DNA from: Nelumbo lutea
Taxonomy: Eukaryota > Streptophyta > Magnoliopsida > Proteales > Nelumbonaceae
NCBI GenBank assembly: GCA_022828595.1
Contig: JAKGHH010000005.1
Location: forward strand, 64,537,655-64,601,654
DNA length: 64,000 bases
Reading direction: 5' to 3'
The notes below the pieces were generated by a model. It ran no database searches. It had not been told where the DNA came from and saw only the letters and a list, made by a program, of their open reading frames with translations. The translations under genes and the position numbers were made by a program. This document shows, piece by piece, positions 1 through 10,946 of the stretch (positions within the stretch are counted from its first letter, which is position 1; each line of letters opens with the position of its first letter).

Positions 1-587
1 GTACCAAATTGAGTTAGAACAAACTCATGAAAATGCCTCAGAAGTCTTGGGACTTCATCCCAGGATTTCATTAAGTATATCCAGGTGAATCTAGAAAAGT
101 CTTCAATTAACAAGATAAAATATCTGTAACTCCCCATAGAGGATAAATGGTATGGCCCCCACACATCAGAGTGCACAATATGAAAAAGAAAAGAGGATCT
201 TTTATTGCTCACAGGGTAATTTTTTCTACAATGCTTTGACAACTAACAGGACTCACAATTGAGACTGGACGCACTAACTTCCTTAAACAGTTTTGGAAAC
301 AAATGGCTTAAAGCAGAAAAAGGTAAATGACCCAACCGACAATGACTCAACATAATTTGACTAATAGACTCTAAAAAGGTAGAACCAAAAGCAACATTCT
401 TGGGATGATCACAACATTGGCCAGGGGTGTCGAGCAAGTATATTCCATTCGCTTCATGGCCACTCCCAATCACCTTCTGAGACTTCAGGTCCTGAAACAC
501 ACAGTGAGAATGGAAAAAGGTTACACAACAATTCAATGATTTGGTCAGGCTACTTACAGATAACAAATTGGTATTTAATTTAGGCAC
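1..587 (-). pseudogene. Copia A GAG-pre-integrase and integrase start
   Basis: The frame from 587 to 243 contains [24 protein letters not shown] and [16 protein letters not shown]. This is the GAG-pre-integrase zinc-binding region with its H-x3-H...C-x2-C residues. A TAG replaces the Gln of the C-x2-CQ motif at about 240. Antisense matches to the integrase core continue to the left edge. Confidence 0.8.
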
Positions 588-667
588 ATGAAGAGTGGAA
601 GGTAAGAGTAAGGAGTCTGTAGCCTTGACAGTTCCCTTGCCGGAAATAGGGGCAAGAGAACCATCAG

Positions 668-1942
668 CTAGGTGATTTTGTCACGGCCAGGAAGTAAGTC
701 ATATGAAACAAATAAAGTGGAAAGGTTGGTCATGTGATCAGAAGCACATGAGTCTATGATCCAAGGGGTTTTGTGTTTACCTGAGGTGGATGCATGGTTA
801 GCGGAAGCCCTTATACTTGAGTGAGCAAAGGCAATGGTGGCTGAACTTCCAAAAGGGATGGATGATGAAGATGCACCTTCAAGCTGACTGATCATCTTTC
901 CAAACTTCTCATATTTAGCTTTCATGGCTGCCAACTGTGCACTGGTAGATTCAACCTCTGTATCTGTGCCTGTGGCTGAATGTGCACTTCTTGTCTTTCT
1001 ACTATCATTCTTCTTCTGGAATCTGATAGGTACAAGATTGGGATGCAACTTCCAGCACTTGTCCTTTGAATGTTTCGGTTTCTTACAATATTCACACACC
1101 ACTTCTTTCCTTCCTGAGCCACTGTGAGCTTCTGTAACTCCTTTGGGTTTAATTCCCATATTTGCAAAATGATCATTAATACCAACTCCTTGAACCTGCA
1201 CTTGCCTTCTACTTTCTTCACTGCTGACCAGAGTATAGGCTTGTGACAATGAAACATCTTCCTTGGACAAGATGTTTTGCTTTATAATATCATATTCAGA
1301 ATTCAGCCCTGTTAAGAACTCAAACACCCTATTCCGTTCAACCAATTTCCTGTATGTTTCAGCATCCTTAGGGGTATCCCAAGTCACAGCCTCTATCAAA
1401 TCAATCTCTTGCCATATAGATTTTAAGATTGAGAAGTATGTTGCGAGTGACTTCTCCCCCTGTCTTAGATTTTTCATATCACTTCTCAGTTTGTAAGCTC
1501 TAGCAACATTCAACTTCTGGGAATAAGTCTCTGCAACACTATCCCAGATCTCTTTAGCCGAATTCATCCACAGATAATGTTGACTGATCTGTGGCTGCAT
1601 TGAATTCACAAGCCACCCAATCACAGTGTAGTTTTCTTGTACCCATTTCTCATAAGATGGATCATCCTCTGAAGGAGCTTTCTTTCTCCCAGAAATAAAA
1701 CCCCATTTTCCCTTGCTACAAATATGGGTTTTCACTGATTGTGACCAAGCTAAGTAATTGGTCCCATCAAGCTTGACTGTAGTTACAGCTAGCATAGAAT
1801 TGGTTGGGGTTCCCAACATCTGCCCATATTCAGCAGTATTCTTGTTTTCAAAGTTTGAGAAATCCATCATGCAAAGTTCGATGATAATTCTTTTCTTTTC
1901 TGTTTCAGCTTCCAAAAGACACCCAGCAACCTCCAAACACAA
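668..1942 (-). pseudogene. Copia A gag-protease polyprotein fragment
   Basis: This 424-codon frame carries the copia gag block ([15 protein letters not shown], the UBN2-type region) and a zinc knuckle with the pattern C-x2-C-x4-H-x4-C (CEYCKKPKHSKDKC, immediately followed by WKLHP). It ends with the start of the aspartic protease. The protease active site reads DSCASDHM where copia proteases have DSGASDHM, so the Gly after the catalytic Asp-Ser is replaced. The frame ends at 668 through a frameshift. The likely real start is one of the Met codons before DFSNFENKNT rather than the first Met of the frame. Confidence 0.85.
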
Positions 1943-2739
1943 GATATTTCTGATTCTAACAGTCGATGTCCCAAGAGGAAGGCAAAAGAAATACAGTCCT
2001 TGAGAGAAATTCTGTCGAACACTCAGTGTGCAATACTTGACAGCACACTGTTTACTGTTTCATCCCTCAAAGTATAGGGTACCGTTTACTGTTTCAGCCT
2101 TCAAGAAGGGGCTGGAATGAAGATGAAACTAGTACCTCTTAGTTTTAACAGTCTCAGCAACTTCCCAACCCAATAATCAACCGAATAGGACCTCCAAAAA
2201 CAACCTAGAGATTTCTGGGTAGGAGCAGTCCAGCAACAGTGGCCGAATGATGTAGTCTCAGTAGCAGTGATTCCAGGGGTATTTCGGCTACTTGACAGTC
2301 CAGAAAAGAGATAAAAACAACCCAGAAATCTCTGGATTAAGTCAGACCAGAGGATAGCCGAATAGTAGTACTGTTTTCAAGGAAACTTCGGCCCCTTTTA
2401 ACAGTCCAGAACAGTGAAAAATTAACCCAGAAACAACTGAGCAAAGACTTACAGTAAGAGAGTCTCTGGTTTGTACAATAAACCAGGCCGAACACTTGTC
2501 CTCTAGGATGACTTCGAAAAACTGTTTTCTCTTATTTTAAATCAGGCAAAGCAACTTGTTCTCTGATTCTTCCTGATCACCGAATCCTTCTCCAAGTGTG
2601 TAGAAGCTTGGGAACCCTCCAATGACCTCCAAGAATCAGGCGGATGACTGTAAACTCTCAACCCTAGAACCTCCTTACGTAGTTGGCTGGACTAGAACCA
2701 CATGAGGGACACGCCAAGCAGTGGCCTGCTCTGATACCA

Positions 2740-3055
2740 AGTTGAAAAACAGTCCTAGAAGTGGGGACTGTGTTTGAAACAAAGGAGACTAGCAAGAGAG
2801 ATTAGAGAAGAAGAGAGAGCTGCGGCAAGGAGAGTTAGAGGACGAGTGTTTCGAACATAACCTCCCTTTAACTCTCTAATACACTTTTATTAAGTTAATC
2901 TTTTAGTAATTACAAGAGAGGTTCTTAGTTGGACAAGAAATTACAAAAAAATGAACATAAAAGAGTATGGGCCCAGAATAAAGCCCATTACAGAGAAGAA
3001 CATAGAGATAACATATAGTAACAGCCTATGGGCCATTCGGCCCATCTTCTCTACA
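2740..3055 (-). repeat. 5' LTR of copia A
   Basis: This stretch ends next to the primer site and opens with TGTAGAGAAG on the minus strand. Its partner LTR lies outside the window, so its exact inner border (2740 or 2743) cannot be settled here. Confidence 0.75.
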
Positions 3056-5770
3056 GCCCTCCAGTGGCTTTTCAGTCGTCTCTTACTTCTCTCCAATGGC
3101 ACAGCAGGCTTGGTCATCCCTCTCTCAAGGTTTTGAAGCTACTAGTTCCTTCCTTGAGTCATCTTTCATCATTAGATTGTGTCATATCAGTTGGGAAAAC
3201 ATCATCGAGTCTCATTTAGTCCAAGAACTGATAGTCGTGTCTCAAGACCTTTTGCTTTAGTTCATTCTGATGTATGGGGTCCAGTTAGAGTGGTGCCATA
3301 CAATGGGTTTAAGTATTTTGTAATCTTTGTTGATGACTTTTCAAGGATGACATGGATCTATCTTATGAAAGACCGTAGTGAATTTTTCTCTATTTTTCAA
3401 AAATTTCATGCTGAAATACGCATTCAATTTGGTGTTCATATGAAAATACTTCGCTCCGATAATGCCAAAGAATACATCTCCTCATCATTTCAGCAATACC
3501 TAGAACATCATGGAATAATTCATCAAACTTCTTGTGCCTACACCCCGCAACAAAACGGTGTAGCTTAACGGAAAAATAGACATCTTCTTGAAACTACTCG
3601 GTCCTTGATGATCAATATGCATGTCCCAAAGCACTTCTGGAGTGATGTTGTCCTTACATCCTGTTTTTTAATAAATCGGATGCCCATGTCAATCCTTGGA
3701 AGTCAATCCCCTTTCTCCGTGTTGTTCCCCACTTTGGCTCCCTTTTCTCTCACCCCAAGAGTCTTTGGCTGTGTTTGTTTCGTTCAGCACTTGGGGCCTG
3801 GAGTAGACAAGCTAGATGCTCGGGCTACAAAGTGTATTTTTCTTCGCTACTCAAGGACTCAGAAAGGGTACAAATGTTGTAACCCTAAGTTTCATAAATC
3901 GTTTGTGTAACTTGATGTCACCTTCATTGAGTCAGTTCCTTTTTTCTCCAATGTCGGGGTCTCTTCTTCTCCCTCTATGGTTCCTCTTCCTGTTCCGGTT
4001 GTGGACCCCCTTCTCGTAGCTCCCACTACAGATGCACATCATATGCCAGTTACTACAAAGAGGCCGCCAATTACTCAAGTGTATACTCGCAGAAGTGCTT
4101 CGGCTCCTTCTCCACTTCAGCACCCGCTGACAGATCCTGCTACTGCTCCTTCACCCTCAAATCTTCATCTCCCTATTGCTTTGCGGAAAGGTAAACGTAC
4201 TAGTACTTCTCATCCCATTTCAGACTATGTTTCCACTACTCACCTTTTTGCTTCTCATTGCAAGTTTATATCATTACTCTCATCGGTTCCCATTCCCAAG
4301 ACTGTACAGGAAGCCCTTGCCTCTCCAGGGTGGCGGCAAGCCATGGAAGAAGAACTCTCTGCTCTACAACATAATCATACGTGGGAACTCACCACCCTTC
4401 CTCCTGGTAAGCACACTGTTGGGTGTAAATGGGTCTATACAGTGAAACATCTTCCTGATCGCAGTGTAGAACGATTGAAGGCACAGTTAGTGGCCAAGGG
4501 CTATTCTCAGTTATATGGTGTGGACTATATGGAGACATTCTCTCCTATGGCTAAAATTGGTTCAGTTCGGGTGTTGATCTCATTGGCTACTATGTATGAT
4601 TGGCCTCTCCTACAACTTGACATCAAAAATGCCTTCCTACATGGTGATCTTGTTGAGGAGGTGTATATGGAGCAACCACCAGGGTTTGTTGCTCAGGGGG
4701 AGGCTGGTAAGGTGTGCAGGCTCAAAAAGGCAATCTATGAACTGAAACAATCTCCTCGTGCATGGTTCGGCAAGTTCAGTGAAGTGGTGAATGCCTTTGG
4801 GATGAAACAGTGTCAGGTTGATCATTCCGTGTTTAGCTATAACTCAAAAGATGGAAAAATCTTGCTAGTCGTGTATGCGGATGATATTGTCATAACTGGA
4901 AGTGACAGCAATGGAATTAACAGGCTAAAAAAATTCTTACAGGACCACTTCAATACGAAAGATTTGGGGAAGCTAAAGTATTTCTTAGGAATAGAAGTTG
5001 TGAGGTCAAAACAGGGGATCAACCTATGTCAGAGGAAATATGTTCTTGATCTACTTGAAGAAACAGGGTTGTTATGTGCTAAACCAGCAGAGACTCCTAT
5101 GGAACTCAATGCCAAGTTAAGTGTGGATGCAGGTGAAGAGTTTGATGATCCTGGAAGATGCAGAAGGTTGGTGGGAAAGTTGAACTACCTGACCAGATAT
5201 ATCATTTGTTGTGAGTGTGGTGAGTCAATTTATGCAACATCCCCAGGTTCCTCACTGGGAAGCTGTTCTGAGAATTGTTAGGTACCTAAAGGGTGCTCCA
5301 GATCGTGGTTTGTTATACCAAAAAGGATGACCTCTTGAGATTGTAGGGTACACAGATGCTGATTGGGTTGGCTCTATATTAGATAGGAGGTCAACCACAG
5401 GGTATTGTACCTTCCTGGGTGGCAATCTTGTAACTTGGAAGAGCAAGAAGCAAACAGTGGTGGCAAGTAGTGCGGAAGCAAACATGGCCCATACCACACG
5501 TGAACTAATATGGCTGAAGAACCTACTATAGGAGATGGGTTTCTCAATTGACAAACCCATGAAACTATATTGTGATAACCAAGCTGCTGTTCACATCTCA
5601 TCCAATCCTGTCTTCCATGAAAGAACTAAACATATTGAGGTGGATTGTCACTTTGTGAGAGAAAGTGATAAGTGGGGTAATAACTACATCTCATGTGAGC
5701 TCAGGAAATCAGTGGGCAAATATCTTCACAAAAGGATTGTCTCGGGGAAGAATAGGTTACATTTGTAACA
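3056..5770 (+). pseudogene. Copia B integrase / reverse transcriptase / RNase H, broken
   Basis: The order is GAG-pre-integrase (WHSRLGHPSL), integrase core (HSDVWGPV, DDFSRMTWIYLM, then YTPQQNGVA), the reverse transcriptase ([38 protein letters not shown], catalytic YADDI at about 4874) and RNase H ([27 protein letters not shown]). Breaks include a stop just after PQQNGVA (3566-3568), a stop near 3908, and frameshifts around 3180-3210 and 5190-5530. The longest open piece, 3977-5281, covers the reverse transcriptase. The element cannot make a full polyprotein. Confidence 0.88.
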
Positions 5771-5812
5771 AGCCAGGACTATATGATATATACTCTCCAG
5801 CTTGAAGGGGAT

Positions 5813-6090
5813 TGTTAGAATGCTAGAGCCAGGGGTATTTTGGTCATTCTAGTGTATATTATTGAAAGTGAAATGTCTATTGTATCTGAGTTTAAGTTAT
5901 GTGTCCCATCTCTATGAGGGACAAAATTGTCTTTCTTGTAACTCAAGTTTTTCATGAATAAAAGTCAAGTGGGTCGGCTAGGAGAGGGACTTTTGAACAT
6001 CCTCTCTTCTAGTTTGGCCGAACACTCTTCTCCTCTCCTTCTTCTTCTTCTTCTCTACTTTGACCTAGAAACAACTAGGGTTTATTCACA
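5813..6090 (+). repeat. 3' LTR of copia B
   Basis: The LTR starts TGTTAGAATGC directly after a purine tract and ends TTTATTCACA. Its downstream neighbour is recognisable LTR sequence of element C, which fixes the right border. Confidence 0.75.
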
Positions 6091-6453
6091 ATCTTATTAG
6101 ATTAGGATTAAGAGAGATTATCTTATCTTATTAGATTAGGATTAAGAGAGACTTATCTTATCTTATCAGTCTTATCTTATCAAGATAGAGTTGGAGGTCT
6201 CCCTATTCAGCAAGGAGTCTCCCTAGGTGCAGGACTCTTGTAATCTCCTATTAAAGGAGCCACTATTATTGAATAAAAGTATCCAAAATTTCAGTCAAAG
6301 AGAAGAGTTAAGGAGAGTTAGGGTGATCTCTTGGACAAATCACCCCTTAGGTCGCCACGATAGGGTCAACACGCAAAGGGAAGGGCAAGGGGAAACTAGA
6401 GGTTCTCCCCGTGGACCGACCAGTGACGAGATCCTACGCCCGGGCCCATAACA
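6091..6453 (+). repeat. 5' LTR of C, start missing
   Basis: This aligns with the 3' LTR at 7630-8027 but lacks that copy's first part, and its left end meets copia B. It retains about 85 bp near its end that the 3' LTR has lost. It contains several copies of a TATCTTATCTTA-type subrepeat. Confidence 0.85.
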
Positions 6454-6476
6454 ACTTGGTATCAGAGTAAGGCATC

Positions 6477-7562
6477 ATGGGTGATTTGGAGCAGTTGTCG
6501 TCCAGGGTCCACGAACTCAAGCACTAGCTCATGGAGACCAACTCAGAAGTACGTGAGGTCAAGGACGAAGTCAGGGAGCTGCGGCGTCTGATGGAGTTAT
6601 TCCTTTCTAGCAAAGAGAGGAACAAAGAAGGGGTGACAGCCACTAGCGGCCACCGACCAGATCTGCCGAAGTCTTCCGGCGCACAACAGTTCGGCAACCA
6701 GGGGGCCGCAATCATCCCCAAGTACAACAGGTTAGAATTCCCGTCGTACAACAGCAACGGAGATCCCTTGGGCTGACTGTACCGGTGCGAGCAGTTTTTT
6801 CGAAATCAACGAACAGACGACCGGGATAAGGTAAGCCTAGCCGCCTTTCACTTAACAGAGGAAGCACAACTCTGGTTCTATCGATTAGAACAGGAAGAAC
6901 CGGGGCTCAATTGGACCCAGTTCAAGTCCTACTGCCTTCTTAGATTTGGGCCCCCACTGACAAGCAACCCCTTAGGCGAGCTGATTAACCTTAAACAAAT
7001 CGGCACTGTGGCAGAATACCAGCGCCAGTTCCGGACCCTCCTCACGAGGGCATCTTCAGTGCGACTGGATCAGCAGGTAGACACGTTCATTGCTGGGTTA
7101 GCAGAACCCCTGCGAGTGGACGTGGAAATGCAGAATCCCCCCAACCTGGTTACAACCATGAATATAGCTCGTGCCTTTGAACGCAAACTACAACTTAGCC
7201 GTGGAACCTTCAGTATGGGGCGGCCTCCATCAGCATGGGCATCCCCGGAACCACTCGGAATGGCTCCGTATTCAGCAGCCAGCCAAGAACAGAAGCCACA
7301 AACGAGCAACAATTCCAAATCAGCATCCAGTGTGGGGAGCAGTGTCGTTGCACCCCCTATTAAGCACTTGTCCAGGGCTGAGATTGCGGAACGCAGGGCG
7401 AGGGGACAATGTTTTAATTGCGATGAACTCTACTCAGTAGGGCACAAGTGCAAGAGACTTTTCTGCCTCCTGGTGAAACAAGAGGAAGATGAGGATGAAC
7501 CCTCTTCACTGGAAACCGATCCAGGAGGGCAAAGTCATTCCACCTATCCGGGATTCCTTTGA
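6477..7562 (+). pseudogene. Ty3/gypsy-type gag of element C, two in-frame stops
   Basis: This is a single reading frame of about 361 codons starting MGDLEQLSSRVHEL. It is interrupted by TAG at about 6525 and by TGA at 6774, the latter probably from TGG. The middle carries the retrotransposon gag core (AAFHLTEEAQLWFYRLEQ, FGPPLTSNPLGELINLKQ, AEYQRQFRTLL). The end carries a zinc knuckle of the CFNC...GHKC type at about 7412-7450. The tail EPSSLETDPGGQSHSTYPGF then stops. The full-length gag on its own, with nothing of pol, fits gag-only derivatives of Ty3/gypsy elements. Confidence 0.85.
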
Positions 7563-7629
7563 CGGTATTTTCCGACACCCATCCTGAATTCGAGCTTGAG
7601 GACAAGCTCGTAATCCAAGAGGGGAGTAA

Positions 7630-8027
7630 TGATGTGGATGCGTATTAGGAGCAGCAGCAACAATGATCCGGTGTTCTCATCCTATCCAATTCGGCAGCAA
7701 CAGTCTTATCCATTCAGCATATTAGATTAGACTATCTTGTTATTCTTATCTTATTAAGTTAGTAGATTAGATTATCTTATCTTATTAGATTAGGATTAAG
7801 AGAGACTTATCTTATCTTATCAGTCTTATCTTATCAAGATAGAGTTGGAGGTCTCCCAATTCAGCAAGGAGTCTCCCTAGGAGCAGGACTCTTGTAATCT
7901 CCTATTTAAGGAGCCACTATTATTGAATAAAGGCATCTAAAATTTCAGTCAAAGATAAGAGTAAAGGAGAGTTAGGGTGATCTCTTGGACAAATCATCCC
8001 TTAGGTCCTACGCCCGGGCCCATAACA
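7630..8027 (+). repeat. 3' LTR of C with an internal deletion
   Basis: The LTR begins TGATGTGG after the purine tract and ends CCATAACA. Compared with the 5' LTR it lacks about 85 bp between TTAGGTC and CTACGCCCG near the end. Short shared bases at the break suggest repair of a break at a microhomology. Confidence 0.85.
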
Positions 8028-8530
8028 TAGTACAAAGCTATGTTTCATGGAATTGTTGAAGTTTTGTGGATAAAGAACTTGTTGGGTGAACTAGGATTTA
8101 TAGTTGATAGTTCCGTGTCATTGTATTATGACAATAAGGTTGCTATCAATATTGCAGCCAACCTTGTTCACCATGATAAAACAAAACATATTGAAGTTGA
8201 CAACTATTAGGGAGAAGTTGCAACCAACCTTGTCTTCACAAAGGGCCTACATCACATGCAGCATAGTGACTTGTATGACAAGTTGGGCATGATTGACATC
8301 TTGGTCCCAACTTGAGGAGTGATAACAGTACCTGTACTTGGCTGTAAGGGATTTTTTGGTCATTATACTTTATTTTTATTATTAGTTGGGTTGCGCTATT
8401 ATAAATAAGACAGCTGATGCTGCCAGCCTTACTTCTTGACTCCCAAACACTTGTTTCTCTGTTCCTCTCTTCTCTTCTCTCTTCTATCTTCTTTCTTCCC
8501 TCTCTTCCTTTGATTTCTACCAAGAAAACA
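8028..8530 (+). mobile_element. Copia remnant D: RNase H end plus 3' LTR
   Basis: From 8028 the frame reads YKAMFHGIVEV, YYDNKVAINIAANLVHHD and KTKHIEVD, the copia RNase H. It is followed by LTR sequence from TGATAACAG (8320) to AAGAAAACA (8530). The LINE R frame resumes at 8531, so D is inserted in R. Everything 5' of this piece lies beyond the nested elements to the left, outside the window. Confidence 0.8.
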
Positions 8531-10807
8531 GTGGTATTGACAATATTGATGTTTTGGCAAAGGAAATGAGCTGTCACATTGGCTCTTTTCCTCCCAAATA
8601 CGTGGGGATGCCACTAGGCACAAAATGCATTTCTAAAAGAATTTGGCGATCCTGCAGTAGAGTGAATGGACAGAAAATCGGCATCTTGGAAGGAAAGATA
8701 TTTATCAGAAGGGGACAATCTCACACTAATTGTAAGTGTTCTTGCTAGCTTGCAAGCTTATTTTATGTCTCTTTTTTTTTTTTGGAGAACAGGTATATTC
8801 ACTAGAAAAAATAAAAGAAAAATGAGATCTCTGTACAACCAGAGGCTGTACAACAAGAAAAACAAAGATAAAATTAGGCCGCTATCCTTTTTTGTGTTTA
8901 CAGTAAGATTTTCAAACTCAGAAAGGGAGCTATCATTTGATCTATCCAGTCATATTTGAGCTAATGACCAGGAGAACAGTTTGCCCACTAATTTCTGCCA
9001 CACCTCCATTTGACAACTTTTGTTCTAAAATACCCTTAAATTTCTTTCATGCCATATAACCCAGAAGACTGCGCCTGGAACCATTTTCCAAATAACTTTT
9101 CCTTTCTTACTCAATCCCTTGATCTATCAACCTTTCACAAAGTCTTCTACTGATGCTAGGCAACATCCCTTGAAAGCAAAAATCTTGAAAACTCTCACCT
9201 AGATGTTGTTAAGTGAAATCGCAATGCAATAGCAAATGATTTACTGACTCTTCCACCCTATTACAAAAAAGCATTCTGCTGAATCAGTCACCATTCCTCT
9301 CTTTAATAGGTCGTCCTTAGTAAGGATCTTATTCAAGTAAGCGGACCATGCAAAAAACTACCTCTGAGGGAATATATTTCATCTCTCTTTTTTCTCCCAT
9401 TCCAGCAATGTTAGCTTAGCACTTGGACAAATCTATGAGGGATTTCCTTAAGTCTAGTTGAAAGGATACTTCTAAAATTCATTTGGTGAATTAGAACCAG
9501 GTATGTGGACCTTTGGATTGTGGTGGCCTGGGCATTAGAAGAGTCAAGCATTTCAACCTATCACCACTGGGAAGGTGGCATTGGCTTTTTTGTTTGTTTT
9601 TTTTTTTTTTTTGAATCTGATGGCTTGTAGAAGAATTCAATTATGGAGAAACATGGTGTGCAGAGGAATGCGTGGGATGCTGAGGTGCCTCATCTATCCT
9701 ATGGCTGCAGAGTGTGAAAGATATTTGCAAGGTGTACCCCCATTTCATAGAGGTATCAAATATAAAGCAGGTACTGATAACAGGGTGAGTTTTTTGAAGG
9801 ATCCCCGGTGCTCTAATGTTCCTCTTAAAGATCTGTTTCCTTCCGTGTTTTTGGCAGCTAGCAAAGATGCCATGGCGGCTGATTTTTATGGTTTTATTGG
9901 GGGTAACCTAGTCTGGGCTTCCGCTTTCAGAAGAAATTTCAATGACTGGGAGCTAGGCCAGATTTCTGAATTACTATATTTGGATCAGAATCAGGGGTAT
10001 AATCCAGAGGAGCAGGATTGTTGAGTTTCGAAGTGGCAGAATTCTGGTACCTTCTGAGTAACTTTTTACACAGGCCTAATAAGTGATGAACCTTTTCCCT
10101 GACAGGCTGTTTGGTGCAACATGGTTCCCTCTAATATCAAGTTGTGTAAAAAAGGGCAGCCCAGTGCATGAGGCTCCTGCCAATGTGGGGTTTGGAGAGG
10201 GACAGATGTACGCAGATTGGTTCTAGGCATGGATTGGCTAGAGGGACAGATGTATGGGTAGTAATATTGGACAAATGCTTGACAAAAGAAAATCTGGCCA
10301 GGCATGGATTGGTTCTAGACAGCACCATCTGCCCCTTTTGTGAGCAGTGGCAAGAATCTTCTAGCCATCTTTTTCTGCATTGTGAATTCTCTAGCAGAAT
10401 TTGGTATCAGTTCCAAAGATCTTTTCAGCTATCGTGGTGCTATCCTGAGTCTGTTTCTGATCCATTTTTGAAGTTGAAGGTTCAAGGCATGAGAAAAGAA
10501 AGCAGATTGGTTTGGTCTTTAGTTCCTTTAGCCATCATATGGGCAATCTAGCTACAAAGGAACACTAGGGTCATTGAATCTCAGAAAATTTCTGTTGAGG
10601 CTGTGATTAATTCTTCTTTTGAATTTATTAGAGCCTGACTCTCCATTCATGGAGTCTTTTATGGAGAGTAAGGACACTCTTTTTGAATGTAGACTTCTTT
10701 GGGATTAAGTAACTAGCCCCATGGCTAATGCACAGAATCTCTCTGTTCATGGTCAGCGGTATATATTTTGATATCAATACAAGTTACTTTACCTTTTGCA
10801 AAAAAAC
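8531..10807 (+). mobile_element. L1-type LINE R, 3' part, interrupted by LINE S
   Basis: Plus-strand pieces of a plant L1 ORF2 are seen: the end of the reverse transcriptase (GSFPPKYVGMPLG at about 8580; then LDKSMRDFL, VCGPLDCGGLGIRRVKHFN at 9500-9560) and the zf-RVT region (ICPFCEQWQESSSHLFLHC at 10330-10390). The element ends in a run of A after TTTTGC near 10800, only about 20 bp from the SEC3 exon 7 donor. Many stops and frameshifts make it dead. A long T run at 9597-9614 splits the frame. Its orientation is antisense to SEC3. Confidence 0.82.
8772..9385 (-). mobile_element. Short 5'-truncated LINE S inserted in LINE R
   Basis: A T run at 8772-8783 is the poly-A tail read from the minus strand. 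Upstream on that strand are LINE pieces with the motif VIWHERN-like (about 9040-9060) followed by a degenerate C-terminal region. The R frame is cut at MSLF and resumes with SIPAMLA after 9385. Similar TCTCTTTTTT strings on both sides look like the target duplication. Confidence 0.65.
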
Positions 10808-10828
10808 AATATTTTATATTAGGTTTAC

Positions 10829-10946
10829 CTCATTTACTAAAAGCTCACTTTCCAAAATGGCATGCACATTTGCCGCTTCCAAAGCAAGTAGCTCTCTCTT
10901 CAACCTTTCAGAAAAAGCCTCTGCTTCCCCAATACCCATGACATAC
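10829..10946 (-). CDS. SEC3: SEC3 exon 7 (residues 219-258)
   Basis: This 118-nt exon has acceptor atgcag|GTATGT and donor GAG|gtaaac. It encodes [19 protein letters not shown] and [15 protein letters not shown], the start of the coiled-coil part. The donor opens intron 7, which continues beyond the left edge. The tail of LINE R ends about 20 bp inside this intron. Confidence 0.94.

Larger units (their letters stand above)
1..3055 (-). mobile_element. Ty1/copia element A, 5' half (left part outside window)
   Basis: Read on the minus strand the order is 5' LTR (2740/2743-3055), a tRNA-iMet type primer site (2728-2739, complement of TGGTATCAGAGC), a leader, gag with a zinc knuckle, protease, and the start of integrase running off the left edge. 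This order is typical of Ty1/copia. The element is inserted in copia B: the B pol frame begins at its right border (3056). The LTR start reads TGTAGAGAAG. The polyprotein is broken by a frameshift in the protease region (around 600-680) and by a stop at about 240, where a Gln codon has become TAG. Confidence 0.88.
3056..6090 (+). mobile_element. Ty1/copia element B, 3' part, 5' side removed by insertion of copia A
   Basis: This is plus-strand pol from GAG-pre-integrase to RNase H, followed by a polypurine tract (GAAGGGGAT) and a 3' LTR (5813-6090). The 5' LTR, gag and protease should lie left of copia A, beyond the window. The 3' LTR directly abuts the truncated 5' LTR of element C, which suggests B jumped into that LTR. 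The reverse transcriptase resembles those of Q and K in this window. Confidence 0.85.
6091..8027 (+). mobile_element. Non-autonomous Ty3/gypsy-like gag-only LTR element C
   Basis: The structure is a truncated 5' LTR (6091-6453), the primer site TGGTATCAGAG at 6457, one gag frame (6477-7562), a polypurine tract (AGAGGGGAG) and a 3' LTR (7630-8027). No protease, reverse transcriptase or integrase lies between gag and the 3' LTR, so the element depends on proteins from elsewhere. LTRs and gag ends closely match element T at 45.9-48.0 kb. C is inserted in copia remnant D, whose RNase H reading frame starts right after the 3' LTR. Confidence 0.88.
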
